Of a stretch of 47,240 nucleotides of DNA, positions 1 to 8,582 are shown piece by piece (within the stretch, counting starts at the first letter, position 1; each line of letters starts with the position of its first letter). The notes under the pieces were generated by a model. The model saw only the letters and a list, made by a program, of their open reading frames with translations. It did no database searches and had not been told where the DNA came from. Origin of the DNA: Bordetella pseudohinzii (GTDB lineage Bacteria; Pseudomonadota; Gammaproteobacteria; Burkholderiales; Burkholderiaceae_B). The DNA lies in assembly GCF_000657795.2 (NCBI RefSeq), contig NZ_JHEP02000021.1, forward strand, positions 1-47,240, given 5' to 3'. Position numbers and translations under genes: made by a program.

Positions 1-68
1 GGCGGCCGCCACAACGCCTTCGCCGTCAGTCGCCGCGATACGCCAATGCGGGCGGCGCCGGCTCGGGC

Positions 69-131
69 GGTGTCAGACACCTTGATGCGCCGGCCCGCAC
101 CGAACCACCCTGCCACTCGGTGTCTGACACC
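69..131. repeat. Pair of GGTGTC palindromes in the left-edge intergenic stretch
   Basis: Positions 69-81 read GGTGTCAGACACC and 119-131 read GGTGTCTGACACC. Each is a 6-bp inverted repeat around one central base, and the two 13-mers are exact reverse complements of each other. The flanks are also partly mirrored (CGGGC before the first, CGGGCG after the second). No gene is visible in 1-161, so this is the only structure there. I have a general impression that such GGTGTC..GACACC motifs recur between genes in Bordetella-like genomes, but it cannot be tested here. It could be a dispersed intergenic repeat, a protein-binding site or a weak transcription end for the LysR gene. Confidence 0.5.
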
Positions 132-161
132 TCGGGCGACGGCCGCGGCAAGGCCCGGCCG

Positions 162-1127
162 CTAGCCGGCGCGCATTTCCAGTGGGGTGCGATCCAGGAA
201 GCGCTGGAAGGCGAGGACAAAGGCTTGTTCGGCGGCGCTGAGTTTGCGTTCTTTGTGCCAAGCGAGAAAGACGTCGATTTCGGCGATGGCCTGCTCGGGC
301 GGCAGGCGTTTGAGGTCGCCCGCCAGGACGTCCTGGCCGATGAGGTGTTCGGGCAGGCAGCTCAGGCCCATGCCCGCGATGACCATGCGGCGGATTTCTT
401 CGACGTAGGCGGAGGTGCCGACGATGCGGCCGGTAAAGCCTTCCTGGTCGCGGAAGATAGTCAGCGGCGACAGGGTGTCGCCGAGTTGGTCGCTGGCAAA
501 GCAGACAAAGCTTTGGTCGCGCAATTCGTCGAGCTGGACGTGGCGGCGCGAGAAGAGGGGATGGTTGCGGCCGCAGACCAGGACGTAGCGATGGCGCAGA
601 AAGAGGCGCCGTTCGAGGTTGTCGATCTCTTTGCGGCACAGGCACAGGCCCAGCGCGGGCAGGCGTTTGCTGAGTGTGTCGAGGATGGCGGCGCTTTGCA
701 TGACGTCGACGTCGAATTCGACCTTGGGATAGCGCCGATGGAATTGGCAGAGGAAGTCGTCATAGGCGGCGCTCTGGATCTTGCTCATGACCAGCAGGCG
801 CAGGGGGCCGGCGACTTCATCCTGTTCCTGGGCAGCGGCCTCGTCGATGCGGGCGACCATGCCATACATGTCGCGCGCCAGTTGGTAGATTTCTTCGCCC
901 AGCCCGGTCAGGCGGAATTCGCCGTTGCGCCGGTAGAGGAGCAGCCCGCCCACGGCGGTTTCCAGGCGTTTGAGGGCCTGGCTGACGGCGGGCTGGCTCA
1001 GGTGCAGGGCCGTGGCGGCGCGGCTGATGCCGCGCTCCTGCACGACAAACATAAAGGTTCGCAGCAGGTTCCAGTCCATGCGTTCGGGAGCCAGCGGTGA
1101 GGTGTTTGTCTTGCGCGCGGTGGACAT
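162..1127 (-). CDS. LysR-family transcriptional regulator
   Basis: This is a DNA-binding regulator of about 321 residues, the usual LysR length. An N-terminal winged helix-turn-helix (about residues 17-77) carries the typical LHLSQPAVSQALKRLE recognition helix. A periplasmic-binding-like effector domain (about 100-310) follows. The ligand is unknown. The start is uncertain: the longest frame opens at 1127, but an internal ATG at 1079 (MDWNLLRTF) matches the usual LysR start better, and neither has a clear ribosome-binding site. The gene lies only 13 bp beyond a strong terminator that closes the MFS/amidohydrolase unit upstream, so its promoter must overlap that hairpin or lie inside the hairpin-to-gene gap. 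Control of the neighbouring transporter unit is possible but unproven. Confidence 0.9.
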   Translation of the reverse strand: MSTARKTNTSPLAPERMDWNLLRTFMFVVQERGISRAATALHLSQPAVSQALKRLETAVGGLLLYRRNGEFRLTGLGEEIYQLARDMYGMVARIDEAAAQEQDEVAGPLRLLVMSKIQSAAYDDFLCQFHRRYPKVEFDVDVMQSAAILDTLSKRLPALGLCLCRKEIDNLERRLFLRHRYVLVCGRNHPLFSRRHVQLDELRDQSFVCFASDQLGDTLSPLTIFRDQEGFTGRIVGTSAYVEEIRRMVIAGMGLSCLPEHLIGQDVLAGDLKRLPPEQAIAEIDVFLAWHKERKLSAAEQAFVLAFQRFLDRTPLEMRAG

Positions 1128-1140
1128 AGGGCAGGGATGT

Positions 1141-1178
1141 GCAAAGAAAAAGGCGGCCGAGGCCGCCTTTTTCTTTGC
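1141..1178 (-). terminator. Intrinsic terminator with an 18-bp perfect stem
   Basis: Bases 1141-1158 (GCAAAGAAAAAGGCGGCC) pair perfectly with 1161-1178, leaving a nominal two-base GA turn; in practice the inner G/C pairs would open to a larger loop. On the minus strand the GC-rich stem is followed by a U-rich run, the classic rho-independent form. It sits 11 bp past the stop of the amidohydrolase gene (1190). The A-rich and T-rich arms are symmetrical, so it could also act on the other strand. Confidence 0.85.
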
Positions 1179-1189
1179 CGGGCCGCGTG

Positions 1190-2209
1190 TCAGGCGCGGG
1201 CCAGGCCGGTGAAGAAGCGCTCGGCGTTGTTTTCGAGACCTTCGATATAGTAGCCGCCTTCCTGGACGATCAAGGTCGGCAGACCGAAGGCGCCGACGGT
1301 CTGGCCCAGGCGGTCAAAGCCGTCGGAGCTGACCGCGACCATGGCCTGCGGGTCTTTTTCGAAGACGTCGAAACCGAGGGAGAGCACGAGCGCGTCGGGC
1401 TGGAAGAGCTCGATGGCGCGGCGCGCCTGGTCCAGGCGGTCGAAGAAGACGGCTTCGGGCGAACCATGCGGCATGGGCAGGTTGATGTTGTAGCCCAGGC
1501 CTTCGCCGGCGCCGCGTTCGTCTTCGTAGCCGGCCACGACGGGGTAGAAGTTCTCCGGGTTGCCGTGGATGGAGACGTAGAGGACGTCGCTGCGTTCGTA
1601 GAAGATTTCCTGGATGCCCTGGCCATGGTGCATGTCGGTGTCCAGGATGGCCACGCGCTTGTATTGGCGGGTGAGCATCTGGGCCGCGATGGCCGCGTTG
1701 TTCAGGTAGCAGAAGCCGCCGGCCGCATCGCGGCGGGCGTGGTGGCCGGGCGGGCGGCACAGGGCATAGGCCTGGCGGTCGCCGTCGAGCAGCGCCTGGG
1801 CGCCGCTGATGGCGCATTGCGCGGCCCAGTAGGCCGAGCGCCAGGTGTTGGGCCCGACGGGGCAGCTGCCGTCGGCCAGGTAGCGGGCCGCCTGGGCCAG
1901 CACGCCGCGCAGGGCGTTGGGCTCGCGCACGAAGATGTTGGAGACGACTTCATTGCCCCAGTCGTCGGGCAGTTGTTTCCAGCGGGCGTGGGCTTCCTGC
2001 AGAAAGCGCAGATAGTCCAGCGAGTGCACGGCGCTGATGGCGCCGGCGCCGGCGTCAGCGGGTTCGATGACGTCGAACTTGAGCTTGCGCACGCCTTCGA
2101 CGAGGGCGTCCAGACGGGACGGCACTTCTTGCGGCGTGCGCATCATGCCGCGCGAGAAGTAGGTTTGCGGATGATGCAGTTTCTGGTCGGGATGATAGAA
2201 GGCTTTCAT
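1190..2209 (-). CDS. Acetylpolyamine amidohydrolase-like deacetylase (histone deacetylase family)
   Basis: This 339-residue zinc amidohydrolase belongs to the arginase/deacetylase fold. The His-His pair is H156-H157 in RPPGHHARRDAAGG. Zinc ligands are D192 and H194 (LDTDMHHGQG) and D281 (LGFD), and the catalytic Tyr is Y320 (QEGGY). The CPVGPNTW motif and the MKAFYHPD start resemble Mycoplana-type acetylpolyamine amidohydrolase (about 341 residues) more than bacterial HDAH enzymes. The likely reaction is removal of acetyl groups from N-acetylated di- or polyamines in the cytoplasm. It starts 18 bp after the stop of an MFS transporter gene and is closed by a terminator, so the two form a transporter-enzyme unit. 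A paralogue lies at 25416-26480. The exact substrate cannot be read from sequence. Confidence 0.9.
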   Translation of the reverse strand: MKAFYHPDQKLHHPQTYFSRGMMRTPQEVPSRLDALVEGVRKLKFDVIEPADAGAGAISAVHSLDYLRFLQEAHARWKQLPDDWGNEVVSNIFVREPNALRGVLAQAARYLADGSCPVGPNTWRSAYWAAQCAISGAQALLDGDRQAYALCRPPGHHARRDAAGGFCYLNNAAIAAQMLTRQYKRVAILDTDMHHGQGIQEIFYERSDVLYVSIHGNPENFYPVVAGYEDERGAGEGLGYNINLPMPHGSPEAVFFDRLDQARRAIELFQPDALVLSLGFDVFEKDPQAMVAVSSDGFDRLGQTVGAFGLPTLIVQEGGYYIEGLENNAERFFTGLARA

Positions 2210-2227
2210 GGCGTGTTCCAGAACAGC

Positions 2228-3544
2228 TTAGACGGCGCCGCCGTGGCGGCGATTGGCAAGGAAGACCACCGACAGCATCGACAGCAGCGAGATGGCCGAG
2301 AAGAGCAGGGCGAGCGGCCACCAGTGGCCCTGGAACTTCTGGGCCAGGATGGTGCCCAGGATGGGCGTCAGGCCGCCGAAGATGGCGCCGGAGAGCTGGT
2401 AGGCCATCGAGATGCCGGTGTAGCGGATCCGGGTCGGGAAGCTGTCGCTGACATAGCCGGCGATCACGGCGTAATAGGCGCCCATGAACAGCACGGCGGT
2501 GCCCACGCCCAGCGTCAGCGAGGTGCGCGAGCCCATGTCCACGAGGTTGAACATCACGTAAGGCGTGAGAATGGACAGGAAGGAGGTGATCAGCAGGAAG
2601 CGGCGGTTGCCGATCTTGCTCGCGATATAGGCCGACAGCGGGGTGATGAAGAACTGCATGATGGACACCAGCAGCAGCGAGTCGAGGATGACGGCGCGCG
2701 ACAGCCCGACGTATTGCGTGGTGTAGGCCAGCATGAAGGTGTTGGTGAAGTAGAAGCCGGCAATGCCCAGCACATTGGCGCCGACCGCCAGCGCAAGCAG
2801 GCCGGGCGCGCCGCGCAGCACTTCCATGAGCGGCGTTTTCTCTTCGGCGGCCTTGGCGGCGGCTTGCTTGGCCTTCTTTTCTTGTTCGGCCAGGAAGTCG
2901 GGCGATTCTTTCACGCTCAGGCGGATGGCGAAGCCCACGACCAGCAGCGCGGCGCTGAACAGGAAGGGCACGCGCCAGCCCCAGCTCATGAAGGCGGCGT
3001 CATCCATGGCGGTGACGAGCTTGAACATCAGCATGGACAGGATGAGGCCGGCCGGGCTGCCCAGCTGGGCAAAGGAGGCGAAGAAGGTGCGCTTGCTCTG
3101 GTCGGGCGAATGTTCGCCGGCCATCAGCACGGCGCCGCCCCATTCGCCGCCTACGGCGATGCCCTGGATGAAGCGCAGCAGCACCAGCAGGATGGGCGCC
3201 CAGACGCCGATCTGGGCGTAGGTGGGCAGCAGGCCGATGAGCACGGTGACCGTGCCCATCATGAGCAGGGTGATGACCAGGGATTTCTTGCGGCCGATGC
3301 GGTCGCCGATATGGCCGAAGACTGCGCCGCCCAAGGGGCGGGCGAAGAAGCCCACGGCAAAGGTGCCGAAGGCGGCCAGCGTGCCGTAGAAGCCGTCAAC
3401 GGAGGGGAAGAACAGCTTGCCGAAGACCAGCGCGGCGGCGGTCGCGTAGATATAAAAGTCGTACCACTCGATCATGGTACCGACGAAAGCGGCAGTGGAT
3501 GCGCGCACCGGCTGGTGACCGGCGGTTTGGGGGTTCCCCTTCAT
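2228..3544 (-). CDS. MFS transporter, metabolite:H+ symporter (MHS/ProP-ShiA-type)
   Basis: This inner-membrane symporter of 438 residues has about 12 hydrophobic segments. The N-terminal STAAFVGTMIEWYDFYIYATAA and the GHIGDRIGRKKSL loop are hallmarks of the metabolite:H+ symporter group, whose members carry proline/betaine, shikimate, dicarboxylates and related zwitterions or acids. A long charged cytoplasmic loop (AEQEKKAKQAAAKAAEEK, near residue 235) divides the two halves. A GAGAG ribosome-binding site lies 6-8 bp before the ATG. It is first in a two-gene unit with the downstream amidohydrolase, so uptake of the amidohydrolase substrate is a reasonable inference. The substrate remains unknown. 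Confidence 0.9.
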   Translation of the reverse strand: MKGNPQTAGHQPVRASTAAFVGTMIEWYDFYIYATAAALVFGKLFFPSVDGFYGTLAAFGTFAVGFFARPLGGAVFGHIGDRIGRKKSLVITLLMMGTVTVLIGLLPTYAQIGVWAPILLVLLRFIQGIAVGGEWGGAVLMAGEHSPDQSKRTFFASFAQLGSPAGLILSMLMFKLVTAMDDAAFMSWGWRVPFLFSAALLVVGFAIRLSVKESPDFLAEQEKKAKQAAAKAAEEKTPLMEVLRGAPGLLALAVGANVLGIAGFYFTNTFMLAYTTQYVGLSRAVILDSLLLVSIMQFFITPLSAYIASKIGNRRFLLITSFLSILTPYVMFNLVDMGSRTSLTLGVGTAVLFMGAYYAVIAGYVSDSFPTRIRYTGISMAYQLSGAIFGGLTPILGTILAQKFQGHWWPLALLFSAISLLSMLSVVFLANRRHGGAV

Positions 3545-3597
3545 TTTTTCTCTCGAAAGCAGACTGGCCGGCGGGATTGCTGCATGGCCGCCGACTT

Positions 3598-3617
3598 TAT
3601 ACGTCTACCCTCGTATA
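3598..3617. promoter_or_regulatory. Inverted repeat in the AT-rich region upstream of the MFS gene
   Basis: TATACG (3598-3603) and CGTATA (3612-3617) form 6-bp inverted arms separated by 8 bp. They lie in an AT-rich island (about 3598-3660) inside otherwise GC-rich DNA, 55-75 bp upstream of the MFS start at 3544. The location and form fit an operator for a dimeric regulator, and the AT-rich stretch is the probable promoter zone of the transporter unit. No exact -35/-10 pair is assigned. The rest of 3545-3815 has no gene. Confidence 0.45.
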
Positions 3618-3815
3618 TAAGAAAAATTCTATTTATTTATTCTTCATATTTGTCAGGATTATGGGGTGGCGGCAGGCGCGCCCGCCGCCACGGCGCCGTG
3701 CCGGGGCGATATGAAAAAAAACCCGTTAAATCAATGGGGTGTGCTGCCTTGGCCGGCTGAGGGCCGGGCGCCCGCGGCGGGCGGCGGCTTCAGGGCGGGC
3801 CGCCCGCCGCGGCGG

Positions 3816-5348
3816 TCATATTAGTGAAATCCCGGGGGTCGAAATGCCCAGGGCGCGTAGCAGCGGCCGCCGTTCGCGCTGGAAACTGTCGGCCAGGCTG
3901 CGCAGTTCGGCCAGGTTGCTGGCTTCGTCCGGCAAGGTCTGGCCGTCTTTCAGGAGGACCTGCCCGCTGGCGGCCAGCCGTTGCCAGGCGTAGTCCACCC
4001 AGTCTTCGGGTTTGTCGCTCGCCTGCGCCGCCGCGAGCATCAGGCGGCTGACATGATCCACGGCGATGCCGCCGCCCGTGACGGGGCTGGCCAGGTATTG
4101 CAGGATATTGTCGCCCTGATCCAGGATGTGGCGATTGAGCGCCTGCGCTTGCTGCCTTGCCTGTTCGGCGCCGTCCTGGACGGGGTGCAGGTGGCCGGAG
4201 CCTGCCAGCACCAGGACGGCTTCTCGGACCTGGGCCTGGCTGATGCCTTGCGGCAGCAGCTGCGATTGGAGCTCGCCGATGCTGACGGGCTCGTGGCGCT
4301 CGAGGAGATCGAGCAAGGGTCGATTGACGTCGTCCTTCATCGTGGCTTCGCGCGTGGCGCCGGTGACCGTCATGGAGATGTGGGCGCGCGGCGTGCACAG
4401 GATGACGCGCTGGCTGTCGATCAAGCGGTCGCGCTCGCCGGCCGATAGCATCCGCGCGCCCTTGATCCAGCAATCCTTGCGAAAGCTCCTGCCCAGCATC
4501 AGGTCACGGACATCCTGGCGCAGGATGGGGTCGGCGAGCTCGCCCAGCACGGTCTGCTGTTCGGCCGTGGTGTGCAAGGCCTCGACCTGGTCGAAAGCAT
4601 CGGCGCTGCAGGCGAAGTCGAGCTTGGCCTTGGCCATCCAGCCGGCGAAGTCGCAGAAGGATTGGGGCTCCCATTGCCGGTTGAAGTACTCGTGCAGCAG
4701 ATATTCCATGGGCTGCTCGCGCATGGCGGCCAGGCGCTCCTTGGTCTGCGGGGCGAGGCGCAGGTAGAGCGGGTCGCTGTCGACCAGCCGTTGGCAGAAG
4801 TCCAGGGCTTGCCGGGCGCGCTCGAGCGCGGCGCCGCCCGAGCGCAGGGCGTGGCCGGCCAGCAGCTGGCGTATCGGCATCATCGGCGCCCATCCGGACA
4901 GGGCGTTGTAGCTGATGTAGACCACGCCGCCGACTTTCAGCTTGCGGCGGATGAGGTCGAGAATGGCGTGGCGGCTTTCGTCACGGATCCAGGACCAGAT
5001 CCCGTGCAGCGCAATGAAGTCGAAGTCGGGCAGGTCGCCGCGCGCGGCGAACTCTTCGAAGGAATCGTCGTGCAGCGAGGCGGTATGGCCGGCCCGCCTG
5101 GCCAGATCGTGGGCAAAACCCACCTGGGCGGGGTTGAAGTCCGTGCCATGCCACTGCCAGGCCGATGCGCTGGCGTGGATGTTGATGGACAGGCCCTGCC
5201 CGAAGCCGAGTTCGCAGGCATGGCCGGTGTCGGGAAAAGCGTAGCCGGCATAGGCCATGACGAACTTCAGCCAGAGGGGGTTGAGCTCCCGGTAGTAGCC
5301 GTGGGTATAGTTGACTTCCGTGATGTAACCGCCGTTCCATGCAGGCAT
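3816..5348 (-). CDS. Class I SAM-dependent methyltransferase with C-terminal regulatory domain
   Basis: The protein has about 510 residues. The N-terminal half is a Rossmann methyltransferase: the SAM-binding motif ELGFGQG is at about residues 46-52, and an acidic motif FDFIALHGIWSW and a KVGGVVYISYN strand follow. The second half matches the methyltransferase regulatory region found in this family (QPMEYLLHEYFNRQW, then a helical tail). The substrate is unknown. The frame is open up to an ATG at 5414, but the family-like start MPAWNGGYITEVNYTHGYY begins at 5348, so I chose that; the extra 22 residues look like leader sequence and neither start has a good ribosome-binding site. It is divergent from the regulator gene at 5540 and has no partner on its own strand. 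Confidence 0.85.
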   Translation of the reverse strand: MPAWNGGYITEVNYTHGYYRELNPLWLKFVMAYAGYAFPDTGHACELGFGQGLSINIHASASAWQWHGTDFNPAQVGFAHDLARRAGHTASLHDDSFEEFAARGDLPDFDFIALHGIWSWIRDESRHAILDLIRRKLKVGGVVYISYNALSGWAPMMPIRQLLAGHALRSGGAALERARQALDFCQRLVDSDPLYLRLAPQTKERLAAMREQPMEYLLHEYFNRQWEPQSFCDFAGWMAKAKLDFACSADAFDQVEALHTTAEQQTVLGELADPILRQDVRDLMLGRSFRKDCWIKGARMLSAGERDRLIDSQRVILCTPRAHISMTVTGATREATMKDDVNRPLLDLLERHEPVSIGELQSQLLPQGISQAQVREAVLVLAGSGHLHPVQDGAEQARQQAQALNRHILDQGDNILQYLASPVTGGGIAVDHVSRLMLAAAQASDKPEDWVDYAWQRLAASGQVLLKDGQTLPDEASNLAELRSLADSFQRERRPLLRALGISTPGISLI

Positions 5349-5504
5349 ATTCGACAACCGCAAAAAGTGCCAATCATGAGGCGGCGGTCGAAGGGGGTCT
5401 GAGTTCTGCACCATAATTCAGACAGACCCTGGACCACATCGAGGTCAAGCCTGGATGCGGGCGTTTTGCGAGCGCTTCGCGCAGGAATGGGGCGAGGCCG
5501 TGAC

Positions 5505-5534
5505 TTGACAAAAAGTCTAGAAATAGACAAATAT
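5505..5534 (+). promoter_or_regulatory. Candidate promoter and operator of the YheO-like regulator gene
   Basis: TTGACA (5505-5510) is a perfect -35 box. An 18-bp spacer leads to AAATAT (5529-5534), a weak -10. Between them a perfect inverted repeat, GTCTA (5515-5519), GAAA, TAGAC (5524-5528), fills the spacer, which is an ideal place for a repressor. The start codon at 5540 follows so closely that the transcript would begin at or next to the ATG, and no Shine-Dalgarno sequence is visible. Confidence 0.5.
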
Positions 5535-5539
5535 TCTGT

Positions 5540-6175
5540 ATGTCCAAGATCCCTCATGCCGCCGAGCAGCAGGCTTTGCTCGACCAGCTCCAGCATATCG
5601 CCCTCGGAGTAAGCCGGACTTTCGCGCCTTTTTGCGAGGTTGTGCTGCATGATTTGCGCGATCCGCAGCATTCCATCCTGGCCATTCACAACAACTTGTC
5701 CGGACGGCAGGTGGGCGATCCCACCACGGAGCTGGGGCTGGCCCGCATCGCGGACCCGGATTATCCGCAGGTGGTGTCCAACTACGCCAATCAGTTCGCC
5801 GACGGGCGCCAGGCCAAGAGCACGTCCATCGGCTTGAAAGACAGCAGCGGCAATTATGTCGCCGCCCTGTGCCTGAATGTGGACCTGACGCTGTTTCGCA
5901 GCATGCAGAGCATGCTGGGCCAATTCAGCGGCATCGATGACGGCGCAGCCCCGCAGGAGTCGCTGGATCCGCCAGGCGCGCAGGCCTTGCGCGGCCGTAT
6001 CGATCAGTTCGCCGCGCGGCTGGCCAGCACGCCGCGCTCGCTAAAGCCGGAAGAGCGCCGCCAATTGCTGCGCGAGCTCAAGGAAGAAGGGTATATGGAT
6101 GTGCGCCGCGCCATGGAAATCGTGGCGCAGCATCTGGGCGTGTCGCGCGCGACGGTGTACAGCGACGCCAAATGA
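5540..6175 (+). CDS. YheO/DauR-type transcriptional regulator (PAS-like domain plus HTH)
   Basis: This is a 211-residue cytoplasmic regulator. The N-terminal YheO-like PAS domain (about residues 12-125) carries FAPFCEVVLHDLRDPQHSIL and the KDSSGNYVAALCLNVD segment. The C-terminal helix-turn-helix (about 165-211) ends in AMEIVAQHLGVSRATVYSDAK, typical of DauR-like proteins. Family members control amino-acid catabolic genes. A PLP-dependent dehydratase gene follows on the same strand 40-70 bp downstream, so it probably controls that gene and, through the repeat at 5515-5528, itself. The ATG at 5540 is the only sensible start and has no ribosome-binding site. Confidence 0.88.
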   Translation: MSKIPHAAEQQALLDQLQHIALGVSRTFAPFCEVVLHDLRDPQHSILAIHNNLSGRQVGDPTTELGLARIADPDYPQVVSNYANQFADGRQAKSTSIGLKDSSGNYVAALCLNVDLTLFRSMQSMLGQFSGIDDGAAPQESLDPPGAQALRGRIDQFAARLASTPRSLKPEERRQLLRELKEEGYMDVRRAMEIVAQHLGVSRATVYSDAK

Positions 6176-6215
6176 TGGCCGCGTCCCGGCGCGCGCCGGG
6201 GCGGGCTTTCCGTTA

Positions 6216-7193
6216 ATGCTTGCCAAACTTCAGATGACTTCGATCATGCAAAATCTTCCCACCTATGCCGATGTGGCGGCTGCCGCCGAACGCCTGCGGG
6301 GCCATGCGCACCGCACGCCGGTGGCCACGTCGCGCCGCCTGAACCAGGAGCTCGGCCTGGAGCTGTTCATCAAGTGCGAGAACCTGCAGCGCATGGGGGC
6401 TTTCAAGTTCCGGGGCGGCTTCAATGCGCTGTCGCGTCTGGACCCCGCGCAGCGCCGCGCTGGGGTGGTGGCGTTTTCTTCCGGCAATCATGCCCAGGCC
6501 GTGGCGCTGTCGGCGTCGCTGCTGGGGATTCCGGCCACCATCATCATGCCCGAGGACGCGCCGGCCGCCAAAGTCGCGGCCACCCGGGGCTATGGCGGCA
6601 ATGTGGTGTTCTACAACCGCTATACCGAGGATCGCGAGGCGATCAGCCGCAAGTTTTCCGAAGAGCAGGGCCTGACCCAGATCCCGCCCTATGACCATCC
6701 GGATGTCATTGCCGGGCAGGGCACGGCGGCCAAGGAGCTGTTCGAGGAAGTGGGCGAGCTCGATGCCCTGTTCGTGAGTCTGGGCGGCGGCGGCCTGCTG
6801 TCGGGCTCGCTTCTGTCGGCCAAGGCCTTGTCGCCGGCCTGCAAGGTCTACGGCGTGGAGCCCGAGGCTGGCAACGATGGGCAGCAGTCGCTGCGCTCGG
6901 GCAAGATCGTGCACATCGATACGCCCAAGACGATCGCCGACGGCGCGCAGACCCAGCACCTGGGCCATTACACCTTTGAGATCATCCGCCGCGACGTGAC
7001 CGATATCGTGACCGTCAGCGATGCCCAGCTGGTGGCCGAGATGCGCTATCTGGCGCAGTTTCTCAAGCTGGTGGCCGAGCCCACGGGCTGCCTGGGGCTG
7101 GCGGCCGCGCGCCAGGCCCGCGAACAACTGGCGGGCAAGCGCGTGGGGGTGATCATCAGCGGCGGCAATGTGGACATGGCGCGCTTTTGCGAG

Positions 7194-7208
<15 letters not shown>
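6216..7208 (+). CDS. PLP-dependent threonine/serine dehydratase family (hydroxyaspartate ammonia-lyase-like)
   Basis: This fold-type II PLP enzyme has 330 residues from 6216, or 320 from the in-frame ATG at 6246, which is closer to the family length. The PLP lysine lies in the MGAFKFRGG motif, [10 protein letters not shown] binds the cofactor, and [10 protein letters not shown] is the phosphate-binding glycine loop. There is no C-terminal ACT regulatory domain, so it is of the catabolic/serine-racemase type, not biosynthetic IlvA. Possible substrates are threonine, serine or threo-3-hydroxyaspartate; the pairing with a YheO/DauR-like regulator and the sequence style favour the last, but sequence alone does not decide. 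Its 3' end overlaps the convergent dctD gene by 15 bp (7194-7208). Confidence 0.88.

Positions 7209-8578
<1,370 letters not shown>

Positions 8579-8582
<4 letters not shown>

Noticed and set aside
1139-3760. Very long open frame on the plus strand opposite the MFS and deacetylase genes
   Set aside because: Its composition is His/Gln/Ala/Gly-rich with no domain, as expected for the antisense of GC-rich genes. The minus-strand genes have complete families.
5360-5380. TTGGCACTTTTTGC on the minus strand upstream of the methyltransferase, resembling a sigma-54 promoter
   Set aside because: Only 8 bp separate GG and GC; sigma-54 needs 10. It is inside the optional 5' extension of the gene.
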